Below are positions 45,609 through 57,988 of a DNA stretch of 64,000 bases, piece by piece (within the stretch, counting starts at the first letter, position 1; each line of letters opens with the position of its first letter). This stretch comes from Cycas panzhihuaensis (lineage: Eukaryota; Cycadophyta). Under the pieces are notes generated by a model. That model ran no database searches. It saw nothing but the letters and a program-made list of their open reading frames with translations, and was not told the DNA's origin. Made by a program: the position numbers and the translations under genes. The DNA lies in the NCBI GenBank assembly GCA_023213395.1, contig CM041465.1, positions 108,259,741 through 108,323,740 on the forward strand. The letters are read 5' to 3'.

Positions 45609-46095
45609 ATGGTCCTTAAGCTTATAACATTAAAAGGAAATCATATGGAAGTTGTATATAAGTAGTACTCCTAATTTAAATCCTAAGGTATGACATTTTA
45701 ATTAGAACAATTAAGAAAGATTTAGAGTGGTTGTTGAATGTGTCTTTAGTGGTTAGAGACTATTGGAAAGACTCTTGTAGAGAAAATTGGTTAGCAGGTT
45801 AACAATAGAAGTATAACTATAGATGAACCATCTATAAAACCCCATAACTAAGGAAGGTATGAAAGCATTAATCTTTTCAATGTAGGCTACAATATAATAG
45901 TGGAAATTTTATCCAAGTCAACCTGGACATCTTCTATTGAAATGATGTGTCTTAGGTATTACAATTTTTTATTGCCAAATTCACACTTTCATAGCTTGGC
46001 ATATAGTTTTAATTAAGAGAGGATTTGGAGAACTTATTTTAAATGCTTGAGGTAGAGGGGCATGAATGATAGTAAATGATATTCATTTTCTATCA
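45609..46095 (-). pseudogene. pol: Gypsy RT C-terminus and RNase H start
   Basis: This is the upstream part of the gene at 41320-42157. The minus strand shows KLYAKLWKCEFGNKKL, YLRHIISIEDVQVDLDKI (the region after the RT YVDD box), a connection relic, then GFKLGVLLIYN and LKDHKCHLSTYQK (RNase H). It is heavily decayed and its 5' end merges with unassigned sequence. Confidence 0.75.
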
Positions 46096-46371
46096 AGAGT
46101 CTGCATAGTGGCATTAGGACTCCACAGGGTTGCCTCTATTCATCTTCAACTAACATAGAGAAGAGGTATATATTTTTATATTCATTTATTATTATTATTT
46201 ATTTGAAAAAGATGCCAGCCGATGGTAGGCTTGCCTAACATCCTAACTATAAATGTAAGATGCAAATACTCACTGGTGTTCTTTAACACTGCCATTCATT
46301 TGGAATATTTGTTAATTTTTCTTCAATATGGCTTAATACTTATTCTGCTCTATCCCCACACACTCTTCATT

Positions 46372-46385
46372 TGGTATCAGAGTGG
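46372..46385 (+). other. Primer binding site of a plus-strand LTR element
   Basis: TGGTATCAGAGTGG follows CTCTTCAT on the plus strand, the standard Met-tRNA primer site just after an LTR end. The LTR should lie at roughly 46110-46370, but no second LTR was found. It may belong to the gag at 49090. Confidence 0.55.
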
Positions 46386-46851
46386 CAATTTATTTTAAAA
46401 TGATGTATGACAAGCTAGTATATTAAATATTTACTCATTTTCTAAAGTTTTATTAATAGTTTTCTATAGTTTTATTAAATATTTAGCTAATTTGCTACAT
46501 ATGCTCCATATAATCAATATTTTTTTAGATTTATGCAGTTCTTAATGGCAGATTTAGCCCAACACTAATTTAGAGTAGCTTCATTAAAGTTTCATTCAAA
46601 TTTTTATAAGTTTTTAATTATTTTTTTATTTATTTTTAGTTTTTTTCATAAAGCTGGTCTTTTGTAGGTTGGTGCACTTTCATCATCGAGTGGAACTATA
46701 TCAAGTGATTACTTATTTGAATCCTCTTTAAGTCCTCTCCACAGTCAAATAGATGATTAAGAACACTATCACTTCTACTTAGAGATATAGCTCTCAGAAG
46801 TTAGCTCTCTTTTACTATTTGTTATAACCCCATAGGGCAGTTAGAAAATAA
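46386..46851. other. AT-rich stretch without recognisable gene
   Basis: This is sequence after the primer site. I see T-rich runs and nothing that codes. Confidence 0.45.
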
Positions 46852-47098
46852 TTTTTTTTTCACTTATTTCTTTTTGTATCTCACCCTCAACAAGGTTGCA
46901 CCTCCTCTTTGGGCTCTTTGGGCTATCTATCTGGTGCAGGGAACTCTCTATCAATTTGTACACCTTCCTTGAAGTTATTCAACCCCTGTATGGTCTTACT
47001 AGGCATCTAATATTTGGTCAATTTTTCTAACTATTTGATCTCTCATTCAGAGATGCCTTCAAATTTATAGTCTCATGCTATACCACTAAGCTATCCCC
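46852..47098 (-). mobile_element. Candidate tRNA-derived SINE
   Basis: On the minus strand the unit starts GGGGATAGCTTAGTGGTATA, a tRNA-like head whose TAGCTTAGTGG (47093-47083) fits an RNA polymerase III A box. GAGATCAAATAG follows at 47042-47031, at a spacing suited to a B box. The unit is 247 bp and ends in an A9 tail (46860-46852). There is no cloverleaf throughout, so it is not a working tRNA gene. A target duplication was not found. Confidence 0.45.
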
Positions 47099-49089
47099 AT
47101 AAACATTTAATCTCCATTAGAGGCATCACCTAAGAGATTTGTGTGATACACTAGCAACTTTGTTTGCCTCTTTTACACAATTTTTTTTTTTTTAATACAT
47201 ACTCACTTATATTACCTATAATCTCTATGCCTACATTGGTGATTAAATTGATCTATATGATTAAGTATTTTTTGATCGAATTGATCTATTTTTTGTTGCC
47301 TGGTTCATTTGTTATTCACATGATTATCTTTCATACATCTTCCTATTCAATTATTTTTTTCTAATAATATTTTAGTTTAATTAAATCAGATTGAAATTTG
47401 CTTTCAAATCCATTCATAACCCCTTCTTAACCCTAAATTGGTGGTTCTATTGAAGTCCATATGACCTTGGTTTAGTTATAAAAGGATAGATTTCAAAGTT
47501 TAACAAATTATTTTTAACAATTTTGGTTTTTAAGAGATTGAGTTACTTTTCATAGTTTTTGGAGTCTAGTAGCCCCCTTTGTAGGCTAGCAGTAGGTCAC
47601 ATATGCTAACCAAGTGACCAAGGGCTCCAGTAAAAAGGGGCTTAAGACCCCCCCTTCTTTATTTTTTTAATCATAACAAGTATACTTCATTATTTTGCTA
47701 ATATCCTTTTAACTAGGAGTTTATTTTTTAAATGGTTGGATCCATTAGAAAGATGACTCAATGATCTATGTATCGAAGTTGGTTTCATACTAATTTGAAG
47801 CTATTTTGTAGGTGTTTTATACTACTAAAGTCAGTTTTTATGTTTGATCCTAGTTTAAGTTTATTTCATCATTTTAAAGCAATTTATTAACTTTACTTAT
47901 GTATATTTATATTATATTGATACATTAATATATTTTTAGCAGATTTCGCCTTGAATTTTAAGGCTTACATATGTTGTTTGTCTAAATATTATGTAGATTT
48001 ATCCTTAAAGGCAATATTTGGACAACATTTTACAAATAAAGAGCTTTCTAACCCTTAATTTATTTTATTTTAAGCCTTCTATTTCACTTTATTTTATTTC
48101 CACTTATTCAATTTTATTTTAAGGATCATATTAAGCTCATTTTAGCTCATTTAGAGGTCATTTTATCTCATTATTAAAGCTCATTTCAAAGTTCATTTAA
48201 AGCTCTTTTATTGCACTTTAAAGCTCATATAGAGTTCATTCTATTACATTTCAAAGCTCATTTAAAGGATCACTTTATTTCTTTTCAATTTCATAACATT
48301 TTAGAGCTCATTTATTTCATTTAGAATGCTCGTTTTATGTCATATTTATTTCATTTAGAAGGTTCATTTTATCTTATATTTATTTCATTTGAAAAGCCTA
48401 TTTCATTTCATTCTTGTTATATCTTTCAAGTTGCTTTTATTTGTTATTAAAAAGAACCTTATTTGTTAAATAATATCACATCTAAAATCTATTTTCACAT
48501 TAAAGAGATAATTTTCTAAATGAACACCTTGTTTCTAGCCTTACAAGGGAAATAGTTAGGACCCTTGAAGTTATTACCCTATACATGCCCTTAGCCCACT
48601 CATATTGGATGAAGAATGTCATTAGCTATTAGGTGTAATAGATGGTAGGCTAAGGTGGAGTATCCTATCTTTTTAGAGTTGGAAGACCAGGCTAAACCTT
48701 AGGAGGGGAGTGCCTTAGTTTGAAAAGACTTCACCACTAGATCTGTCGCTAGGCATAAGTCTAACATAAGTGGATCAATAAATTAGGAGGGTCTTATACC
48801 TTCTTCTCAACCTGCATATTGAGGTATATAGAGCCTAGCACTCATGTATTAGTATATTGGGTCCCCGATTTACCAGTTATGGGTAAGCACCACTAGATAG
48901 GATAGTAACCAAAGGCTCCCCTTGGAGACCCGCAAACTTAGAGCCTAACAACCTTTTAGGTAATAGGACATATTATTTTTTAAAATTATCCTTAGTGGGC
49001 ATTTGAATATGACTTTATTTTGAAACATAATAGCTATAAACTTTAGTAACATGATCATTCCTAAGTTTGATAGATTAAATTTTTTGAAT
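47099..49089. other. AT-rich gene-free stretch
   Basis: It holds poly-T runs (near 47183 and 47353), a degenerate AGCTCATTT array (48130-48420), and at 48540-48990 a more GC-rich block that may be old LTR or leader sequence. No coding domain was seen. Confidence 0.45.
48130..48420. repeat. Degenerate AGCTCATTT tandem array
   Basis: About 290 bp is dominated by variants of AAAGCTCATTT and ATTTATTTCATTT at 12-30 bp spacing. Units are heavily diverged. Confidence 0.65.
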
Positions 49090-50214
49090 TAGAGTAAGAG
49101 GATAAGACCCATCCTTATAGCTAAAGATATGTAGGACATTATGAAGATAGGGTATACAGAACTTGGTTAGAATACCACTAAAGTAGAAAAGTAAGCCTTT
49201 AAAGAATGTGTGAAGAAGGACAATGAAGCGTTAGTATTCATTTTTTCTACCCTAATAGATTATATCTTCCCAAGAGTTAATGATGCATCAAAATCTAAAG
49301 AAGCATGGGACAAATTATAGCTTATCTATGAAGGAGTAGCCTCATCAAAACTCTAAACCTTAAGGAGTAGATTTGAAAACTTGAAGATGTTACCTAATGA
49401 GACCATAAATAAGTTTATAACAAAAGTTTAAGACATTATGAATCAAATTAGATCTCTTAGAAAATCCCTTACTAGATAAAGGGTTATGGAATGGATACTT
49501 AGGTGTATTGGTGAAGCTAAAGGTCTTAGATGGTAGCCACAAGTATAGAGGTCTCTAAAGACCTAAGTTCCTTGAAGATTGAATAATTGAGTACCATGTT
49601 GAAGAAAAGAAAGTACTAATGAATCCTTAGAATATGTCTTTGCAACAAAGGCTAAAATCAAATCTAATACCTAAGTTGAAAGCTTAAGGATAAGAAATCA
49701 ATCCCTAAGGGGGAGAGATAGGAATCCTAGATAAACGGAACACTAAGAGAATCATCATAGACATCGAGATCCTCATCAAAGGAATTAATAAGCTAATCAA
49801 AGATACCCAAGTCAACATAGATATCAAAGTCAAGAAAAAGATCAAGAAGCTAGCCAATGTTGTTATAATTGCCAAGGCCATAGCAATTTTCAAAGGCCGA
49901 ATTTAAGTTATCTAAGTAATAAATAAAGAGGAAATTAAGGCCTATACTTGGAAAGGATAAGGACACCCTTCATGGATAGAGAAACCCTTAGAAGTAGGAG
50001 TTTAAGTCAAAGAGAAAGGGATCCTATCCATTGTACCTATTGTCACAATGCTAGCCATACTGAAGATAGATGTTTTACTAAAAATAACCCTCTAATAAGA
50101 GGAAGTGTTATTATGGTCATTAAAAATAAAGAAGAAGATTATTGGTATATAAACTCCATATGCTCCACACATATTATTGTAAAAAGAGATGCAATGATGA
50201 TAGGTACCCAATAG
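49090..50214 (+). pseudogene. gag: Copia-3 gag and protease start
   Basis: The plus strand encodes FPRVNDASKSKEAWDKL, TLRSRFENLKMLPNETINKF and VMEWILRCIGEAKGL (UBN2 gag, closest here to Copia-1 gag). A zinc knuckle CYNCQGHSNF follows near 49865 without its last Cys. An open frame at 49948-50214 then has a second knuckle-like CTYCHNASHTEDRC and WYINSICSTHIIV, the start of the protease with its DSG lost. The element breaks off at about 50215, where unrelated minus-strand Copia leader sequence begins. Confidence 0.8.
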
Positions 50215-50454
50215 AATTGGAATTTTTGGAAAAGAATCTTGTAATCTCTCAAAACTAGTTGTGTATGAGCGCCAACATTACATGCTTTGAATATAGGCAC
50301 TAACATATATGAATGAAATATCCACATAAAATCACATATAAACATACCATCAGTATTGACTATGTCTCCTATATGTGGCTTGATAGGCTTGAAGTAGATA
50401 AGCAGGATCTTCACCTTGCCATGGTGGCTTGGATGTAACATTGCTCTGATACCA

Positions 50455-50895
50455 TGTTAGAAATAGAGATAACAAGATTACTTTGATACCATGTTAAAAA
50501 TATGAAGATGATGCAATAATGTAAACTCATGAGTATAAAACATCAAACATGTAAAGTAAACATCATCAAACATAATTATCACCACAACACACCAAGATTT
50601 ATATGTGGAAAACCCAATGTGGGAAAAACCATGAGAGAAGGTGGAGTTAGGACTCCGCTTATGATCATAAGGATTACATCTTTCTCCTGTCTCATTTCTC
50701 TCAATTTCTTTAGTGGTGAGAGTACAAATATATACTAATAATCACCTCATGAGTAGCCTATCACATATAATGACCTGTTACATCATCCAATAGTGGGATA
50801 GCATGGATATGCGTGTATCTCACATATCTCGAAGTAGGTGAATGGTGGGAAGTATATGTGTACAATGGACCCATATTAAATATTATGTTTTAACA
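50455..50895 (-). repeat. Lone Copia LTR with primer site
   Basis: The stretch is bounded by TGTTA and TAACA. On the minus strand it is followed directly by a good Met-tRNA primer site, TGGTATCAGAGCAA (50454-50441). A second, weaker copy of the same junction (CTTTGATACCATGTTA) lies 40 bp further in, near 50481. About 225 bp of leader follows before Copia-3 is met. No partner LTR is in the window. Confidence 0.6.
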
Positions 50896-52132
50896 TAATT
50901 AATGAAAGGACTCAAGCGAGCATGGTAATCTAACTAATACGGCAAGTAAGACTTAGTCTTAGGGAATGATTGTATACTAGTGTTGCAACCTCCTCTAAAA
51001 TCCACCTAAAGTAGAATTCATACCAAGTAGGTTTTGATTACGATTGAGACCATAGTAGGTCCACATAACTAGATCCAAAGGTCCTAAATGGCCTACATGT
51101 AGGGACCCAACCTATAAACTTTAAGTAGGGATGAGGCTATCATGCAACCTACCCTAGATGCTAAGAAGGTGGTAGTAGATATACTCCCTTTATATGTATT
51201 TTATTTTAGAATTTTTTTGTTTTCTTTTTCTTTTTCTTTTTTCTTTTTTCTTTTTTTTGGCTTCACGGGAGTATAGATATATATAGTCACTTGGGTAGTG
51301 CAAGGTAGGTGCAAAGGTAAATCAAACCATGGTCATGTTAAGAGAGCTTGTCATATCAGCTATGATTTAATAGAGAGTACAACCAAACCATAAGTGATTA
51401 ATTAGGAGGGCCAAATTATGGGATGTAATGGGTAAGTCTTGTAATAATCCTGAGTGTCCATTGCAGGGCATGCATGGAATGGGGACCTTAGGTTAGTCAC
51501 AATAGAGAACCAAGACATCTAATTATAGCAAGGGCCAAACAAAAAACACAAAAGGCTCATGTATGAGCTATAGATGAAGTGGAATGATGCTTAGGCAAAA
51601 CTAGGATGATAAAAGAAGGCCATAAGCTAAAAGAATAATGTTCTATGAGTAGGATAGTATACAAATAAAACTAGCAAGGGGGGAGCTAATGCCACTTAAA
51701 AGGCTCAATCAATAACCAAGATGATGATAAAGGGAGACCTACAAGATGACAACATGATTAGGGGGAGGTCAAAACTACAAGTGACTAGACCAAGGGTGCA
51801 ATAGCTGTATAAAAAAGTAATTTCAAAAAGTAGTGAAGGTCATAAGGATAATAGGAAAATGGGAGTAAAGTAATACTTAATACATAATGGGCTAGGGTGT
51901 AGACAAAATGAGTGACTAAATGGAGAAATCATCCTCTGGACTATAAACATTGATATGGGATGAGATGAGTCACTTGAAAGTGTAAAAGAGTCTATCTCTG
52001 GATGATGTAAAGTCATCAATGTCATGTACTAATGATGAAAAAATGTGCTAAATATTAGGCCTAAAATACTAAGAGTTAGGTGACCTGGAAATGATGTAAT
52101 CGAGGGCTGGGGTGGGGTGTTAAAGGATGACC
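50896..52132. other. Gene-free stretch upstream of the Gypsy-4 PMD gene
   Basis: By position this should hold the Gypsy-4 RNase H and 3' LTR, but I could not recognise either. A pure pyrimidine tract lies at about 51215-51258. Short open frames show no domain. Confidence 0.45.
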
Positions 52133-54618
52133 ATGGTGATAACAAGATCCCAAGGGAAGAAGCAGGAGATAGATTTGTATAGTCAAGTTTCTTATAGTTT
52201 TTTATTTTATTTTTATAGTCAAGTGTTAGGATTTCAAGAGAAACCTAATTCCATCAAATATTCCTTATCTTTCTTGAGCTTTCCATACATAAATAGATTG
52301 TCAGATTATCATGTGGATGGAGTTGTTAGGTCCAGATTATTGAGATAGACATAGTATGTCTTGATCTAATAAGAAGATTTTCCCCATCTATTTTATTTTC
52401 TTATTTTTATCAACTCATACTTTTTGTAGGTGGGCAGTGCCTATTTAGTAAAATATGGCCAAATAGGGCCTAATTTAAGCCCCATTTAAGGGCAAACTAG
52501 GGTAATTCAATGCCATGGTCTTAATGGGTATGTTATTCAACCCAAATTCTATTTGCTTTATTGATTATTTTAGTTTTTTAGGGAGATTTATATATACCAT
52601 AGATATTATCACGATACCACAAATTCCTTCAGGAACTATTCACATTACCACATTAAAGATTATAGTACCATAACGATCTTTATAGTACTAGAAAAATATC
52701 TTTGCTATTAAGATTACTTATTAAATATTTTTTGTTTTCTTCCAAAAATATCTCTAGAAATTGGTTTATCAATCTATTAGTTGGTACAAGATGAGCCTAA
52801 ATATAGGGTGACTAATATGGTTGACTTAATATGCTTGTTTACAGGCTATTTCTATGATTGATAATCATAAAAACATAGATATGTCAATGTAGGGGCTAGT
52901 TAATTTGATGACAACACATGATAAGGATATGTTTAGGTGAGGTGGACAATTATAAACGGTGTTGATACATTAGTATGTATTATGTCAAGCTTTGTTAGTG
53001 GATATTATGTCCCAATGGGACTAGAGGAGGTAGGTATTCCATGTATCTAACATGGGGGATATCATGATTATAGTTAGTGATGTGAGATATATACTAGGGA
53101 TATTAGTGAGGGTAGCACCTCTTAAGTTGGGGATTCTACCTAACACTAAGGATGCACACAAGGCTCCAACTATTTATTTCTATGGTAGAAGCCATTTAGA
53201 TTGGCGAGAGGGGAGTATTAGAAAGATCATGGTGGCTAACATTTGTCTTATGAGGAAGTTGATCACCTTTACTAATTCATTCTAGATATCCTAGAGAAAG
53301 AACTATAGGGATGTGCTAGGTGGGTGAATGAATAGTGCCTACTATTATAAGGAAAGAGAGAGATTAGACTAGGTAGCCCTTGTAGTGACCAACATTCAAG
53401 CCCAGTTAGACTAGATTAGGGTGGCAGGTCACAGAGGTTTCACATATTATTTAGTACTCTAGTGTTGGATTTTTTACCACTTCCATATAAAGGGGCCTAT
53501 AGGTGAGCTGCAACTAGTAGCACTTGGGGGACCCCTTATACATAAATGGTCCTCTTGGTTTTAGAGCCTATGAGAGACATAGTAGGTTAGGCATATGGTT
53601 AATGCTAACTTATTGGGCCTTTTGACTTTAGATAATTAGGCTAGGCATCTATATTAAGGGGTCCACTAGGATAGTCATGAAAAGGGTAAGAGAGCCATAA
53701 TATGACTAACGATGGAGGTTAGAGAGGATGTGGGAGATGGAGATGAGGTTATTGAGGCCAAGCAGGATGAGCCATATGATGTTGGAATGGATGGAGAGGG
53801 AGTTGGCTAGGCTACTATAGTAGCATAAGGGGAGGTACCTCCTAGAGGTAGTACCTTTTGTTACCTAATTTTTAGTCTATTTTAGTTTATACTATGTATT
53901 AAATTTCTTATATACATGCTCATTATTAATACATAAGCATGCTTTATTAGGAAGTGAGGGTCTTACAATGGAGATTATTTATTGCATCATCACTAAGATC
54001 ATCCCCCTAGTATATATGGAGGGCCAACCTCCCATAGTTGATAGTGGAGAGCCAATGTTAATATGTTTATATATGGCAATTTTTATCCCTTTGATGTAGG
54101 TCATAGAGATGTGTGTAGTAGAGATGTATGAGCTCCAACCTAATATGGATCAACTCTAGGTACAGAGGGACTAGTTTTAGCTAGAGAACGATTGATTACA
54201 AGTGGAGAGGGACTACTTACAGTCTTAGGTTAGGGAGTTAGACGTATATGGAGGTGGGGATAAGCTCCTAGTCCTAGTAGCTCCTCTAAAGATGGTTCTT
54301 GGAGCTCAAACTCATATTATAGAGTTACGTGGATAACTCAAGGAGGTTTAAAGTCACCTAGATAAGGTATGGAACCAGGTTGAGGAGGTTCGAGGCTATT
54401 TAGAGGAGGTACGAGAGGAGGTGGAATATCTTCATCAAGAGGAGAATCTCTAATCTTGTTATAACCAGCTAGTAAATTAGAAGATACCCCATTTATCATA
54501 GAGTTAGAACACAACTATCATATATCATTAGCTAAGGGATGAGGAGAGTGAGGTAGGGCCTTCAGAATGACCAAGGCATAGTTTAGGAGGTACTTAGATA
54601 CTAGAGGGAAGGAGGCCT
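52133..54618 (+). pseudogene. Plant mobile domain / coiled-coil gene of Gypsy-4 (antisense)
   Basis: A likely first exon starts at 52133 (MVITRSQG, compare MATSRSNP in el1). The acceptor TTTACAG ends at 52844. Exon 2 gives MIDNHKNIDMSM, LLVDIMSQW, VFHVSNMGDIMIIVSDV and RYILGILVRVAPLKLG (PMD core), then a coiled-coil part near 54110-54460 (VEEVRGYLEEVREEVEYL) and the tail RDEESEVGPSE. The sequence is far more AT-rich than el1 or el2, with many TAG, TAA and TGA in place of Gln, Trp and Arg codons, so it is an older copy. Copia-1 copy B interrupts its 3' end at 54619. Confidence 0.72.
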
Positions 54619-54944
54619 TGATGGAACCAAGGGAAAGAGGGAGTAAGAAGAATGAATGAGAGAGTAAGCCATTGATCCAATATAATTATAGTGTTGATGA
54701 ATACTAGAGTCTTTAGACCTTATAGATAAATAGGTAGGATGTGAGTAAGATGTGGCATGCCACTCAACATCCACCTTTGATTGCCACTAAAAAATATTAG
54801 AATGGATGCTATAAATATCTAACAAGATATGGCTAGGGTCTAATATAGAGCTTTTATGATATCTCTATCAATGTCTAGGTTATCTCCCTAATGTGGGCAA
54901 TTAACCCTAAGTAGATACAAGTCCCAATAGGTATTATTTTAATA
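54619..54944 (-). repeat. 3' LTR of Copia-1, copy B
   Basis: It corresponds to 129-455 in copy A, with one A fewer in an A-run near 54790. Confidence 0.88.
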
Positions 54945-54958
54945 TTTCACCCCTATAA

Positions 54959-57900
54959 TATCCATTTGGGGAGACTCCAAGTTTATCCATTAATTTGATA
55001 AACATTATCTTTCTAAGTTCCTTTGTGAATATATATGCCACTTGATCTTCTATGTTGTAATAGACCAATTTAAGCTTACCTTGTTATACCAATTCTCTAA
55101 TAAAGTGATGTTGTATTTTAATGTGGTTTGTATTTCCATGAAACACTAAATTCTAAGTTATATAAATTGTGCTTTGATTGTCACAAATAATTTGAGTGGA
55201 ACTAACCTATTCCTCCTATAAATCTTGTAGCAACCTTCTAAGCCAAAATATTTCATATGCCCTTACTTTAATTGCTTTATACTCTACTTCTATAATAGAT
55301 AGAGATATCGTGGCATATTTCTTTGAACTCCATACAACTACAACTGAACTGAAACTAAATGTATAACTAGAGGTAGATTCCCTATTGTCTACATAACCTG
55401 CCCAGTTTAAGTCTATATATACAACTAATTTATATTCTCCTAATGACGTGTAATATAATCCATATCCAATTGCATATTTTAGATACCTAAGAATTCTTTT
55501 AATTGCTTATTAATGTTTTACTTTAGGCTCATATATGAATCTAGAAACCATACTAAATACATATATGATATTTGGTCAAGTTGAAGTTAAGTAAATTAAA
55601 TTCCTAATCAATTACTTATAAAGTATAAGATGAACTAATTTTGATTCCTCAAACTTAGATAACTTCATCTGAACTACTATTGGAGTTGCAAGTGGCTTGT
55701 AACTACTCATGTTAAGCTTATGTAATAAGTCTATTGTGTATTTCCTTTAAGAGATAAATATCCTATTTTTATCTTGACAAACTTCTATACCTAAGAAGTA
55801 ATGTATTAGTCTTAAGTCTATCATCTCAAATTCCTTATACATATCCTTTTAAATCTTTGGGACAAGTAAATATCATTCCTAGTATATACTAGGTCATCAA
55901 CATCTAAGCCCATACTAAGTATGGAGCTTCCTTCTATCTTAATGCATTTGATTGACTCATTTGGAATCCCTTATCCTTAAAGTATTTGTGATTCTATAAT
56001 GCCATGCTCTAGGTGCTTTCTTAAGTCCATATAAGGCCTTTTTAAGTTTATAGAACTTGTTTTCTTTTCCTTTTACTTTAAAACATTTTGGTTGTTAAAC
56101 ATATATTTCTTCATCTATATAACCATTTAAGAAAGTAGTTTTAACATCCATTTAGTGAACTATCCAACCTTGTTATGTAGCTAGATCCATCATCAATCTA
56201 ATTCTTTCTAGCCTTGCAATTGGTGAAATAGTTTCATTATAATCTATACCCTCAATCTGAGCATAACCCTTAGCAACTAACCTTACTTTATACTTGTCAA
56301 TTATTCCATGTAACTTATACTTGGTCTTATAGACCTATTTAGTTCCAATTATATTCTTGTTTGGTGGCAGATCCACTAACTCTTATGTATCATTTTTTAT
56401 TAAGGCATTGTATTTATCTTTTATTGCTTGCTTCAATTCATTCTAAGTATTAACCTCTTCAAAGTTACAAGGCTCACTAAACTCCATAACTTGAGTCATC
56501 AATATAAACTCTACCCTTTAAGATCTTATGGTTCTCTCAAAGTTGGTGTCTAAAATACTTGAAGGGTCATGTACCCTTTTTTCCCACTTAGAGAACTTTC
56601 AATTTAAAGTATATGGTCCTACTTCATTTAGATTAGGTACATTTATACCCTTAGAATCTAATTCCACTTCAACCATGATATTTTTCCCTTTCTTAAACTT
56701 TTCTTTGTGATAAAATTTATCTTCTTTAAACATGACATCTCTACTGATAATTATCCTTTTCCCTTTTGGATCATAAAGTTTATAGGATCTAGAAGAGTTA
56801 CTATATCCTATAAAAATATATCTGATGTTCTTATTATCCAACTTAGTTCTTCTTTGATTTGGAATATGTACATAAGCTATGCACCCAAAAATCCTTGGGT
56901 GTTTAATGCTTAGCTTATAACCTATCCAAGTTTCTTCTTATATAACCCACCTAACTAACTTGGTGATATACTTGTTCAATATATAAATAACTATGTATAT
57001 AACTTCTTCCTAAAATTCACTTCTAAGATACTTATCTTTAAGCATACTCCTTGTCACTTTCATAATTGCTCTTTTCATTCTATTAACAACCTTATTTTGT
57101 TATAGGGTATAAGGATTAGTGAGTTACTTTATTATGCCATAATAATTATCGTAAGCCTTGATCTTATTTGAAATGAATTCACCCCCATTACTTGATCTTA
57201 GGGTTAGAATTCTAAGTCTACTTTGCCTTTCCACAAAAGTTTTAAAGTTCATAAAGCACTGTAGACCATTTGATTTAAATTTGATAAAGTAGATCCATGT
57301 CATCTTTGCAAAGTTATCAGTAAACATTATAAAGTACTTAGCACATCCAAGTGAGGGCACATCCATTAGACCATTGACCTTATAACATTCATTAGGAAAT
57401 CCTTTCCTTTATTGCTTTCTAAGTATGCATCCTTCACAAAGGTCTTGTTAGATTCAATAGTAGGAAGTACAACTACCATATCCATTATTTTCATTAAGGC
57501 CAAACTATTATAATTTACATAGTCAAGTCTTTTGTGCCATACTTTAGTATCCATATTTATTGATGTCTTTAAGGCATAATAATCTATTAGGGGTATAACT
57601 AGTTTAGATAACCTATCACTGGTCATTTGACCTTTGGCCACAACTACCTTATTCCTTAATTTGTCCTTGATAGTATATTCCTAATTATCAAAGATCACTT
57701 TATATTGCTACTCCATCATTTGACCCACTAAAAGTACGTTCTTTTTGGGAGTTAGAACATGTAGGACATCATGTATACTCATAGTTTCTCCAAAGTTAGT
57801 TGTTATTGAGACATTTCCTTTCCTAATAGCTACTAAAGTGGTGTTATCCCCAAACATAATTTTACTTTCCTTAGAGTTATCTATCTCCTTAAACCACTCT

Positions 57901-57969
57901 TCTTTATGTGTCATATGTTTGGAACACCTTGAATCAATATACTAGTTGTCTTCTTCTTCATTAGCTACT
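54959..57969 (-). pseudogene. pol: Copia-1 pol, copy B
   Basis: It has the same domains and nearly the same stops as 470-3480. The small differences are mostly transitions (for example GQMTSDRLSK here against GQMTDDRLSK in copy A). RT keeps VDDLVYT and the integrase again reads LRSSNGGEF. Shared stops show that the gene was dead before the duplication. Confidence 0.9.
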
Positions 57970-57988
57970 AGGCTTGAAAGAAATAAAC

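Noticed and set aside
47031-47098. tRNA gene on the minus strand
   Set aside because: The A box and a loose B box fit, but the acceptor and anticodon stems do not pair, and the unit continues into a 247 bp body with an A-tail. It was called a SINE candidate instead.
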